Positions 48,295 to 56,612 of a stretch of 64,000 nucleotides of DNA are shown piece after piece. Below the pieces are notes generated by a model, which saw only the letters and a program-made list of their open reading frames with translations, was not told the DNA's origin and made no database searches. The position numbers were made by a program, and so were the translations under genes. The first letter of the stretch is position 1; each line of letters begins with the position of its first letter. Origin of the DNA: Streptomyces pyxinicus (lineage in GTDB: Bacteria > Actinomycetota > Actinomycetes > Streptomycetales > Streptomycetaceae); assembly GCF_024753135.1 (NCBI RefSeq), contig NZ_JANUGP010000024.1, forward strand, positions 1 through 64,000, in the 5' to 3' direction.

Positions 48295-49206
48295 ATGTCT
48301 TCCAGTCACCTCGGCCGACGGATCGTCTCGGTCAAGCCCATCACCGTTCCCGCGCCCGGCCGCGGCGTCGACCTGCAGGTGAAGGTCACCGCCCCACTGT
48401 CGGGCCGGAGCCTGCCCGTCATCGTGTTCTCCCACGGCAACGCGTGGTCCCTGGACGGCTACGAACCGCTCGTCGACCGGTGGGCCGCCGCCGGATTCGT
48501 CGTCGTACAGCCCACCCACCTGGACTCCCGCCGCAACGGCATCGGGTGGGACGACCCGCGCTTCGCCACCATCTGGCGCGTCCGGATCGCCGACCTCCAC
48601 GCGGTCCTCGACGGCCTCGGCGACATCCTTCTCCAGGCCGGCGGCCTGGACACTCGCGTCGACCGCGAGCGCGTCGCGGTCGTCGGCCACTCCTGGGGCG
48701 CCCAGACCGCCGGCGCGCTCCTCGGCGCGCGCGTGCTCGACGCCGACGGCGTTCCCGGTGAGAGCTTCTCCCACCCCGAGGTCGCGGCCGGGGCCTTGAT
48801 CGCCGCGACCGGAACCGGCGACACCCTCACCCCGTTCGCCGCCGAGCACCTTCCGTTCATGCGGCCGGACTACTCCGCCATGACCACTCCGGCCCTGGTC
48901 GTCGCGGGCGGCAAGGACCAGTCCCAGCTCTCCACCCGCGGGCCGGACTGGTTCACTGACGCCTACCACCTCAGCCCGGCCCCGAAGAGCCTGCTCACCC
49001 TCGCCGAGGGTGAGCACACCCTGGGCGGCATCGCCGGCGAGATGGTCGCCGAGACCACGGACGAGGACCCCGCCCGGGTCGCCCTCGTGGCCGAGGCGGT
49101 CTCCGCGTACCTCCTCGACGCCTTCCAGCTCGACGTCACCGCGTGGGCTGCCTTGCAGAACGCCGCTGAGGCCGGCGACGGGGCGTGGAGCATCTCCGGC
49201 AAGTGA
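48295..49206 (+). CDS. Alpha/beta hydrolase (chlorophyllase/PET-hydrolase-like group)
   Basis: The 303-residue protein has LPVIVFSHGNAWSLDGYEPL at the oxyanion strand, the nucleophile elbow VAVVGHSWGAQTAG with Ser, TTPALVVAGGKDQSQLS with the acid Asp, and EGEHTLGG with the His. All three triad residues are present. No signal peptide is seen, so it is cytoplasmic. The divergent TetR and twin operators suggest that its expression responds to a small ligand, perhaps its ester substrate. ATG 48295 was chosen for the family start. Confidence 0.88.
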   Translation: MSSSHLGRRIVSVKPITVPAPGRGVDLQVKVTAPLSGRSLPVIVFSHGNAWSLDGYEPLVDRWAAAGFVVVQPTHLDSRRNGIGWDDPRFATIWRVRIADLHAVLDGLGDILLQAGGLDTRVDRERVAVVGHSWGAQTAGALLGARVLDADGVPGESFSHPEVAAGALIAATGTGDTLTPFAAEHLPFMRPDYSAMTTPALVVAGGKDQSQLSTRGPDWFTDAYHLSPAPKSLLTLAEGEHTLGGIAGEMVAETTDEDPARVALVAEAVSAYLLDAFQLDVTAWAALQNAAEAGDGAWSISGK

Positions 49207-49222
49207 ACTCGCGCCCCCACCC

Positions 49223-50371
49223 CTACGCCAGACCCACCGCCGCCAGCCGATGCACATCCCGCGCCGTCCCCGTGACCCCCGACAGGAACCCCTGCGCCCG
49301 GGGGGACGCGGAGTCGGTGAGCCAGGTGGGGTCGATGTCGCAGACGGCCACGCGGACTCCGGTGCCGGTGAGGGCGAGGGGGAGGGTGTGGACGACGGTG
49401 GAGGGGAAGCTGAGGATGGTGCGGCCGATCGGGCCGCGGCGGGCGATGAGTTCCAGGGGGAGGTCGGGGCGGACGATCTCCAGGCCGGTCTCGGTGGCGA
49501 GGCGGTGGAGTTTGTCGGTGCTCTCGCGGCGGTGGGCGAAGTAGCGGGTGGCGCCGTGGGTCTTCGCGAGGGCGCGGACGGCTTCCAGGTAGTGGTCGGC
49601 GTCCACCACGCCCGTCTCCACCAGCGACGTGCCGACCAGGTCCGCGCCCTTGGTGATGCGCGGCGGGCCGAAGCGGGCCCGGGTCCAGGCGAAGTCGTTC
49701 GCGGTGACCGTCACGCCCTCGGGGGTCTCCGTGACCGGCATGGAGGAGAAGACCTCCACCCGGCGGTGGGCGCTCGGGGTGAGGCGGCGGCGGGCCGAGG
49801 AGGAGACCGGCGCGAAGAGCAGGTCGCGGGGGCCCGGACGGCCGCCCTTGCGGTGCCAGCGCACCAGGCGCTCGCCCCGGGCCAGCTGGGCGACGAACTC
49901 CATGGTCGCGGTGCCGTCGTCCACCACGACCAGGTCACGGGCCCGGGTGATGGTCAGCAGCAGCTGGACGTAGCGGGAGAAGGGGTCGCCCATCACGATC
50001 CGGTCGGCCCGGCGCAGCGAGCCCGCCAGGCCGCCGATGGTGTGGAAGGGCGCGGTCGTGCCGCCCCGCGCCTCCTCCCAGCGCACCCGGTACCCCTCGT
50101 CCCGGGCCAGGTCGGCCATGCGGCGCAGCTGGCCCCGGGTCATGGGGTCGGTCGGGGACAGGACGACGACGGTGAGGTCCGCGCCGGCCCCCGGCGGCCC
50201 CCCGGCCACCGTCCGCCGTATCTGCGAGGGCACGGACGGCAGCGGGTCCGGGTCCGCGCCGTGCAGGCCGCGCAGGTGCGCCCACTCCAGCACGTTGAGC
50301 AGCTGGACCGGGCTCTCCACGAAGGCGAGCGTGCGGGGAGGGTGGCCGGCGTGACCGGCGCGGGGGCTCAT
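49223..50371 (-). CDS. Sialyltransferase-like glycosyltransferase of the Kdn-type polymer cluster
   Basis: The 382-residue protein begins RTLAFVESPVQLLNVLEWAH, the ESPxQLLN start seen in bacterial sialyl- and polysialyltransferase-like enzymes. It continues with a GT-B-like pattern (DRIVMGDPFSRYVQLLLTIT, RDLVVVDDGTATMEFVAQL, YFAHRRESTDKLHRLATETG, TILSFPSTVVHTLPLALTGT). No membrane helix is seen. It probably adds a Kdn/sialic-acid-type sugar from CMP. It is the last gene of the neuB-neuA minus-strand group. Confidence 0.75.
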   Translation of the reverse strand: MSPRAGHAGHPPRTLAFVESPVQLLNVLEWAHLRGLHGADPDPLPSVPSQIRRTVAGGPPGAGADLTVVVLSPTDPMTRGQLRRMADLARDEGYRVRWEEARGGTTAPFHTIGGLAGSLRRADRIVMGDPFSRYVQLLLTITRARDLVVVDDGTATMEFVAQLARGERLVRWHRKGGRPGPRDLLFAPVSSSARRRLTPSAHRRVEVFSSMPVTETPEGVTVTANDFAWTRARFGPPRITKGADLVGTSLVETGVVDADHYLEAVRALAKTHGATRYFAHRRESTDKLHRLATETGLEIVRPDLPLELIARRGPIGRTILSFPSTVVHTLPLALTGTGVRVAVCDIDPTWLTDSASPRAQGFLSGVTGTARDVHRLAAVGLA

Positions 50372-50406
50372 CGGCGTACGACCGTCCCGTCGTAAGTGTC
50401 CTGGTC

Positions 50407-51345
50407 TCACACCGAGACCGGCTCGCCCGCCGCAGCGGCGATGTCCGCCTCGGCGACGACGCCGGCGACGCGGCGCAGCTTCTTCATCGGGCCCAGCTCG
50501 GAGTCGTAGACCTTCTTGACGCCGTCGCCGAGGGAGGCCTCGATGGTGCGGATGTCGCGGACCAGGCGGGTGAGGCCCTGCGGCTCGACCGAGGCGGCCT
50601 GGTCGGAGCCCCACATGGCGCGGTCGAGGGTGATGTGGCGCTCGACGAAGACGGCGCCGAGGGCGACGGCGGCGAGGGTGGTCTGCAGGCCCGTCTCGTG
50701 GCCGGAGTAGCCGATCGGGACGTTCGGGAACTCCTTCTCCAGCGTGTTGATCACGCGGAGGTTCAGCTCCTCGGCCTTCGCCGGGTAGGTGGAGGTGGCG
50801 TGGCACATCAGGATGTTGTCCGAGCCGAGCACCTCGACCGCGTGCCGGATCTGCTTCGGGGTGGACATGCCGGTGGAGAGGATGACCGAGCGGCCGGTGG
50901 CGCGCAGGGCGCGCAGCAGCTCGTCGTCGGTCAGGGAGGCGGAGGCCACCTTGTGGGCGGGCAGGTCGAACTTCTCCAGGAAGGCGACGGCCTCGGTGTC
51001 CCACGGGGAGGCGAACCAGTCGATCCCCTTCTCCTTGCAGTACGCGTCGATCTGGCGGTACTCGTCCTCGCCGAACTCCACGCGGTGGCGGTAGTCGATG
51101 TAGGTCATGCGGCCCCAGGGGGTGTCGCGCTCGATGTCCCACTGGTCGCGCGGGGTGCAGATCTCCGGGGTGCGCTTCTGGAACTTCACGGCGTCGCAGC
51201 CGGCCTCGGCGGCCACGTCGATCAGCTTGAAGGCGTTCTCCAGCTCACCGTTGTGGTTGATGCCGATCTCGCCGCAGATGTAGACGGGGCGGCCGGGGCC
51301 GACCTCGCGCGAACCGAACTGGCGCAGACGGGAGTTGGTGCTCAT
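50407..51345 (-). CDS. NeuB-like sialic acid (Kdn) synthase lacking the SAF domain
   Basis: The enzyme condenses phosphoenolpyruvate with a hexose (N-acetylmannosamine, mannose or its 6-phosphate) to a nonulosonic acid. The 312-residue barrel has YICGEIGINHNGELENAFKL, DAVKFQKRTPEIC, ASASLTDDELLRAL, STGMSTPKQIRHA, LMCHATSTYPAKAEELNLRV and PIGYSGHETGLQTTLAAVAL with VERHITLDRAMWGSDQAASV. The usual C-terminal antifreeze/SAF domain (about 60 residues) is absent; it ends soon after GPMKKLRRVAG. The locus recalls the S. coelicolor Kdn-polymer (teichulosonic acid) genes. Confidence 0.9.
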   Translation of the reverse strand: MSTNSRLRQFGSREVGPGRPVYICGEIGINHNGELENAFKLIDVAAEAGCDAVKFQKRTPEICTPRDQWDIERDTPWGRMTYIDYRHRVEFGEDEYRQIDAYCKEKGIDWFASPWDTEAVAFLEKFDLPAHKVASASLTDDELLRALRATGRSVILSTGMSTPKQIRHAVEVLGSDNILMCHATSTYPAKAEELNLRVINTLEKEFPNVPIGYSGHETGLQTTLAAVALGAVFVERHITLDRAMWGSDQAASVEPQGLTRLVRDIRTIEASLGDGVKKVYDSELGPMKKLRRVAGVVAEADIAAAAGEPVSV

Positions 51346-51358
51346 CAGGGAGATGTCC

Positions 51359-52642
51359 TTACTTGGGGAGGGAATCGAGAGAGGGGCCGAGGATCCAGCT
51401 GGCGATCTCTCGGATCGCGCCGTCGCCGCCGGGGACGGTGGTGACCGCGCGTGCGGCGCCGCGTACGACGTCGTGGGCGCTTCCGACGGCGACCGGCCAG
51501 CCCACGAGGGCGAAGCACGGCAGGTCGTTGACGTCGTTGCCGACGTAGAGCACGCGCTCCGGCGCGATGCCCTGCTCCTCGCACCACTGCTTGAGGGCGA
51601 GGTCCTTGCGGTCGACGCCGTGCAGCACCGGGAGCCTGAGCTTCCGGGCGCGGGCGGCGACCACCGGGTTCTGTTCCGTGGACAGGATCAGCATCCTCAG
51701 GCCGCTGCGGCGCAGCGCCGCGATGCCGAGTCCGTCGCCGCGGTGCACGGAGACGAACTCCCGTCCGTCGGAGTCGATCAGCACCCGGTCGTCGGTCTGG
51801 GTGCCGTCGAAGTCCAGTACGACCGCGTCGATGTCGGCGGCGGTCGGCAGCGAACCGGGGCGGTCCGCGTCGAAGAGGGGGGCCAGCGCGCGGGCGCGGG
51901 CCAGGTCGTGCGGGTCGTCGATCTCCAGCACCCGGGCCGGGTCGGTGCGCACCAGCTCGGTGTGGCCGAAGAAGCGGTGCCGGTGCTCGCGGAAGCCGGC
52001 CGCGTCCATGGCGTAGGCGGCGCCGGTCTCCAGCAGGTCCTGGGGGCGGTCCTGGCGGCGGGGGCGGAAGGACTTGTCGTGGTTCACGCCGTAACCACCG
52101 CTCACACCGGGGGCGTCGACTCCGGCCGGGTCGGCGGCCACGCCCTCGTCCGCGTCCCGCCAGATGAACCCGTGGAAGGGCGCGACGGTGACGGCGGTGT
52201 CGGCGCCGTTCTCGACGACCGCCGCGGCCACCGCCTCGATGTCCTCGCGGACGATGAAGGGGCTGGTGCACTGCACGAGCAGCACCGCGTCGACGCGGGC
52301 GCCGTGCAGGGCCTCGTGGGTGTCCAGGGCGTGCAGGACGGCGGCCTCGGAGGTGGCGGTGTCGCCGGCGATGGCGGCGGGGCGCAGCACGACCTCGGCG
52401 CCGGCCTGCCGGGCCGCGGCGGCGATGGCCTGGTCGTCGGTGGAGACGACCACGTCGGTGACGAGCCGGGTGGCCCGGCACTCGCGCACCGCGCGGGCCA
52501 CCAGCGGGACGCCGCCGACGGGGGCGAGGTTCTTGGCCGGTACGCCCTTGGAGCCGCCGCGCGCGGGGATCACCGCGAGCACCCGGCGCACCTCGGCGCC
52601 GCGGCCCGTTTCCGGGTGGGACATGGGGTCCGGGTGGGACAT
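51359..52642 (-). CDS. CMP-nonulosonate cytidylyltransferase fused to a HAD phosphatase
   Basis: The 427-residue fusion has an N-terminal NeuA domain: VLAVIPARGGSKGVPAKNLA (21-40), VVVSTDDQAIAA, LLVQCTSPFI and ETGAAYAMD. A KdsC-like HAD domain starts near 270, with VVLDFDGTQTDD (DFDGT at 277-281) and VLYVGNDVNDLPCF (365-377). It could both dephosphorylate a 9-phosphate nonulosonate and activate the sugar with CTP, as animal CMAS-like fusions and Bacteroides Kdn enzymes suggest. Two in-frame ATGs form a direct repeat; ATG 52642 has GGAGGAG upstream. neuB follows after 13 bp. Confidence 0.9.
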   Translation of the reverse strand: MSHPDPMSHPETGRGAEVRRVLAVIPARGGSKGVPAKNLAPVGGVPLVARAVRECRATRLVTDVVVSTDDQAIAAAARQAGAEVVLRPAAIAGDTATSEAAVLHALDTHEALHGARVDAVLLVQCTSPFIVREDIEAVAAAVVENGADTAVTVAPFHGFIWRDADEGVAADPAGVDAPGVSGGYGVNHDKSFRPRRQDRPQDLLETGAAYAMDAAGFREHRHRFFGHTELVRTDPARVLEIDDPHDLARARALAPLFDADRPGSLPTAADIDAVVLDFDGTQTDDRVLIDSDGREFVSVHRGDGLGIAALRRSGLRMLILSTEQNPVVAARARKLRLPVLHGVDRKDLALKQWCEEQGIAPERVLYVGNDVNDLPCFALVGWPVAVGSAHDVVRGAARAVTTVPGGDGAIREIASWILGPSLDSLPK

Positions 52643-52665
52643 GGGGTCTCCTCCTTGGGGAGAGG

Positions 52666-53976
52666 TCACAGCTCCCCCATCCGCCGGATCACCGGGGCGA
52701 CCCGCTGCACACCGTGGCGGTAGGCGCCGCGGGCGGCGCGGCGCACGATCTGGCGGACGGGTCCGGGCGCCCGGTCGGCGGCGGGCGCGCCGGGCAGCGG
52801 GGCGCCGTCGGGGCCGAGGTGGTGGCGGGCCAGGATGCCGGGCAGATAGCCGGGGGCGGTCTCGGGGGTGTAGTAGGGGTTCAGGGGCGGCAGGGCGCCG
52901 GGGCGGTCGAGGAGTCTCGCGATGCGTTCGCGGGCGGTGTCGAAGGCCGTGTCGTACGACCCGTCGGCGGCGACGCCCTGCCGGGCCACCCACTCCGCGT
53001 CCGGCACCGGCCGGTGCCCGGCGTCGAGCTGGTCCCAGGAGGCCAGGCAGCCGGAGCCGGTGAAGTGGTGGTTGCCGAGCGCCTCGCGGACCCCGAGGTC
53101 GGTCAGGACGACCGTGGGGACACTGCGGTGCAGGGCCTCCAGGGCGGCCGTCGAGCTGACGGTGACCAGCAGGTCGGTACGGTCGAGCACCTCGCCCATG
53201 TGCCCGTACACCAGCCGGAAGTTGGCGGGCACGTCTCGGCCCTGGACCAGTTTCTGGTAGGGCAACTCCTCGATGTGCGTGGTGTGTTCGCCGGGCCGGG
53301 AGCGCAGCTTGAGCAGTACCTCGCGGTCGGGGTGCCGGCGGGCGTGCTGGACGAGCCGGTCCAGCAGGTAGGTACGGTCGCGGCGGTTGTCCGGCACGGA
53401 CGGCTGGGCCGCGAACACCACGGTGTAGGGCTGGTGTTCACCGGTGTACGGCGCCCCGCCCAGGAAGGGCAGCGCGACCTCGGTGACCGAGGAGGCGTCG
53501 GCGCCCACCCCCTCGTACACGGCCCGGAACCGGTCGGCGTCGTGCCGGGAGTTGGCGAGGACCAGGTCCGCGCCGTGCCGTAGCAGCAGGCCGTCGGCGA
53601 GCTTCTCGTAGACGACGCCGACGTAGCCGGTGACGACGACGGGGCGCGGGCCGGAGCCCCAGGCGTTGCGCAGCCCGTGCAGCATCGCCTGCACACCGCC
53701 GCCGACCAGGGCGAGGACGAGGACGTCGGGCGCCTCCTCGGTCATGGCGCGCAGGAACTCGGCGCCGGTGACCTCCCGGAGGGAGTCCGCCTGGACGCCG
53801 ACCTCCTGGAGCTGGCGGGCGGTGGGGGTGGCTCGTCCTCGCAGGAGGTAGCCGTCGAGCCGGCTCCCGGCAGCCGTGGGAGCGAGGCGCTGCGCGGTGA
53901 GCGCGCCCCACTTCCATCGGGTGTCGGAGTCCGCGATGACGGCTACCCGCGGGGACTTCGTTGCACTGGCTGGCAC
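52666..53976 (-). CDS. Putative glycosyltransferase of the cell-wall polymer cluster
   Basis: The 436-residue protein has no family I can name firmly; it may be the actinobacterial DUF6716 group. It has the two-lobed GT-B pattern: RVAVIADSDTRWKWGALTAQ at the start, VVVTGYVGVVYEKLADGLLL, DLVLANSRHDADRF, PYTVVFAAQPSVPDNRRDRT, and LDRTDLLVTVSSTAALEALH with SVPTVVLTDLGVREALGNH. The last 60 residues are basic and suit membrane contact. GTG 53976 is the only good start. It probably makes part of the Kdn-containing polymer. Confidence 0.7.
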   Translation of the reverse strand: MPASATKSPRVAVIADSDTRWKWGALTAQRLAPTAAGSRLDGYLLRGRATPTARQLQEVGVQADSLREVTGAEFLRAMTEEAPDVLVLALVGGGVQAMLHGLRNAWGSGPRPVVVTGYVGVVYEKLADGLLLRHGADLVLANSRHDADRFRAVYEGVGADASSVTEVALPFLGGAPYTGEHQPYTVVFAAQPSVPDNRRDRTYLLDRLVQHARRHPDREVLLKLRSRPGEHTTHIEELPYQKLVQGRDVPANFRLVYGHMGEVLDRTDLLVTVSSTAALEALHRSVPTVVLTDLGVREALGNHHFTGSGCLASWDQLDAGHRPVPDAEWVARQGVAADGSYDTAFDTARERIARLLDRPGALPPLNPYYTPETAPGYLPGILARHHLGPDGAPLPGAPAADRAPGPVRQIVRRAARGAYRHGVQRVAPVIRRMGEL

Positions 53977-54174
53977 GTCACAGACGCTAGGAAGCGATTT
54001 CGAGGAGCGGCCCAACCTGAAAGCAACAAACGGTTAACAGAACGTCGCCGAATGGCGAATCGGGCCGTGGGCGGGCCGGGAAAAGACCTGGTTCACAGCT
54101 TCGCCACGCGTCGTTCACCCGGTATCAAGGAAAGCGTCAAGACGAATGACGGGCTTCGCCCTAACGTCCCTGAC

Positions 54175-55152
54175 GTGGTCAAGCTCTCCGTCATCGTGCC
54201 GTTCTACAACGTGCAGCAATACGCGCCCGACACGCTCACCAGCCTCGCGGCCAATGCGCGTGACGACTTCGAGTTCCTTCTCGTCGACGACTGTTCCCGC
54301 GACGGGACACCAGACATCCTCGCGCGCGCGGAGCGCGAGCTGCCGGGCGCGGTCGTCGTCCGGCACGAACAGAACGGAGGGCTGGCGACCGCGCGCAACA
54401 CCGGTATCGACCGGGCGCGCGGCGAGTACCTCACCTTCCTGGACGGCGACGACTGGCTCGCCCCCGGCTACTTCCCGCGGCTGCTCGCCGCGATCGAGGA
54501 GCTGGGCTGCGACTTCGTGCGCACCGACCATGTGCAGTGCACGGCCCGGGCGCGCAGCGTGCACCGGGTGCCGGTGGGCCGGCGCGGGGTGGTGCTGAAC
54601 CCGCGCGAGGCGATCCTGCCCGCCGACCGCTCCACCTCCGTGGACTACGCCTACGCCTGGGCGGGCATCTACCACCGCCGGCTGGCCGACAAGGGGCTGC
54701 TGCACTTCACCGACGGGCTGCGCACCGCCGAGGACCGGCCGTGGATCTGGAAGCTGCACCGGGAGGCGGAGTCCTTCGCGGCGGTGAGTCTGCTCGGGGT
54801 GTTCTACCGGCGCGGAGTGGCGTCCTCGCTCACCCAGATCGGTGATGTGCGGCAACTCGATTTCATTCGCGCGTTCGATCAGGTGGTGGCGGAGACCGCC
54901 GCCGACCCGGAGGCGGTCTCGCTGCTGCCGAAAGCGGTGCGCACCTATTGCGCGATCATTTCCCATCACTTGGGATCCATCGAAAGGTTCGAGCCGGCGG
55001 TGGCCAGAAAACTGAAATCCATGAGTGCCGCGGCGATGCGGCGCATGCCGCAGGACGTGCTGGACGAGGCGCTGGACTCCATGGACCTCCAGCGCGCGTC
55101 GAAGCTGCGCCGGCTGCGCCGCCGGCCCGCCCCCTCGGGAGCCGCCGCGTGA
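54175..55152 (+). CDS. Family 2 glycosyltransferase
   Basis: The 325-residue GT-A enzyme starts KLSVIVPFYNVQQYAPDTL. It has EFLLVDDCSRDGTPDILARA, GGLATARNTGIDRARGEYLT and the metal-binding FLDGDDWLAPGYF, then a C-terminal helical region with TAEDRPWIWKLH. GTG 54175 gives this start, and TAACGT at 54162-54167 fits a leaderless message. It is coupled to the following gene by a GTGA overlap and likely extends the polymer. Confidence 0.88.
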   Translation: MVKLSVIVPFYNVQQYAPDTLTSLAANARDDFEFLLVDDCSRDGTPDILARAERELPGAVVVRHEQNGGLATARNTGIDRARGEYLTFLDGDDWLAPGYFPRLLAAIEELGCDFVRTDHVQCTARARSVHRVPVGRRGVVLNPREAILPADRSTSVDYAYAWAGIYHRRLADKGLLHFTDGLRTAEDRPWIWKLHREAESFAAVSLLGVFYRRGVASSLTQIGDVRQLDFIRAFDQVVAETAADPEAVSLLPKAVRTYCAIISHHLGSIERFEPAVARKLKSMSAAAMRRMPQDVLDEALDSMDLQRASKLRRLRRRPAPSGAAA

Positions 55153-56483
55153 CCACCCAGATCTTCCAGGCGTCCACCCTCTACGGCACGGCCACGCTCG
55201 CCGCCGCCCTGGACTCCGGCTGCTTCCGTCCCGCCGACCGGCGCGTCCTGCTGGTCTGCAACAACGCGGCCACCCCCGAGACCACGCCCGCCCTCGACAC
55301 GATGCCCGGCTTCGACCGGCTGCGCGACCGGTTCGACGACGTGCTGTCGTACAACGAGACGATCTTCCCGTTCCACCCGGGCGGCTGGGCGCCGCGCGGC
55401 GACGACCTGCCGCTGTGGGAGCGGTTCCTGCGCCACGAGTGGCGACTGGGCGACGACGACGTCGAGCTGGCCGTCGAGTCGATCCAGGTCAACCCCTCGC
55501 TCGCCCTCGCGCAGATCTTCACCGGCGCCCCGGTCACCGTCTACGCCGACGGCCTGATGAGCTACGGCCCCACCCGCAACAAGATCGACCCGCTGGTCGG
55601 CACCCGGGTGGACCGGGTCCTCCACCTGGACCTGGTGCCGGGCCTTGAGCCGCTGCTGCTCACCGAGTTCGGGGTGCCCGGCGAGATCCTGCCGACGCCC
55701 GCCTTCACCAAGGTGCTCGCCGAACTCGCCCCGCTCGGCGACGGCCTGCCGGCGATCGAGGAGCCGGCCCTGCTGCTCGGCCAGTACCTGTCGGCGCTGG
55801 AGATCCTCACGCCCGCGCAGGAGGAGGAGCTGCACGTGCGGATGCTGCGGGGCGCGGCCGCGCTCGGCCACCGCACCGTGGTGTTCAAGCCGCACCCCTC
55901 CGCCCCGCCCCGCTTCGCCCGGCTGCTGGAGGAGGAGGCACGGAAGCTGGAGGTCGAGCTGACCGTGCTGGACACCCCGGTGCTGGCCGAGGTGCTGTAC
56001 CAGCGGATGCGTCCGGCGCTGGTCGTGGGCTGCTTCTCCACCGCCCTGCTCACCGCCTCCGCCCTGTACGGCCTGCCGGTCGCCCGGGTCGGCACCGAGC
56101 TGCTGCTGGAGCGGCTGACGCCGTTCGAGAACAGCAACCGGGTCCCGGTGACCGTCGTGGACGCGCTGCTGCCCGAGCTGGGCGACCGCGCCGCCGTCAC
56201 CGAGCAGCGCCGGGGGCGGGACGTGGCGTCGCTGGGCGCGCTGGTGCGGGCGCTGGGCTTCGCGATGCAGCCGAAGGTGCTGCCGGGGCTGCGGACGGAG
56301 GCGGAGGCGTATCTCGCGGGCAACCTGGGCCCGGGGACGCTGCGCTACTTCAAGCGCAGGCGGCTGACCTCACTGGCGCTGCCCGGCGGGGTGCCGGCCC
56401 AGCTCGCGTTCATCCCGCGCAACGCCACGGTCCGCCGGGTCGCCCGCACGGCGCGCAGCCTGCGCCGGGGGGCCCGCCGCTGA
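55149..56483 (+). CDS. Polysialyltransferase-family glycosyltransferase
   Basis: The 444-residue protein starts TTQIFQASTLYGTATLAAAL, the typical entry of the bacterial alpha-2,8-polysialyltransferase family. It continues YADGLMSYGPTRNKIDPLVG, LLLGQYLSALEILTPAQEEE, the HP motif VVFKPHPSAPPRF and the SxTT-like VVGCFSTALLTASALYGLPV, which hold CMP-sugar contacts in this family. A basic C-terminal tail suits membrane association. It likely links Kdn or Pse/Neu-type units. GTG 55149 overlaps the preceding stop. Confidence 0.85.
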   Translation: MTTQIFQASTLYGTATLAAALDSGCFRPADRRVLLVCNNAATPETTPALDTMPGFDRLRDRFDDVLSYNETIFPFHPGGWAPRGDDLPLWERFLRHEWRLGDDDVELAVESIQVNPSLALAQIFTGAPVTVYADGLMSYGPTRNKIDPLVGTRVDRVLHLDLVPGLEPLLLTEFGVPGEILPTPAFTKVLAELAPLGDGLPAIEEPALLLGQYLSALEILTPAQEEELHVRMLRGAAALGHRTVVFKPHPSAPPRFARLLEEEARKLEVELTVLDTPVLAEVLYQRMRPALVVGCFSTALLTASALYGLPVARVGTELLLERLTPFENSNRVPVTVVDALLPELGDRAAVTEQRRGRDVASLGALVRALGFAMQPKVLPGLRTEAEAYLAGNLGPGTLRYFKRRRLTSLALPGGVPAQLAFIPRNATVRRVARTARSLRRGARR

Positions 56484-56612
56484 CCCGGCCACGGTGGAGG
56501 GTGGCGGGGAGGGAAACCTCGCGTGACGTACGGGTGGCGACGAGGCGGAATCCTGTGGAATCCCGGCGGTATTCACACAAGAATCCGAGACTATTAACTT
56601 TTGTTCGGGAAA

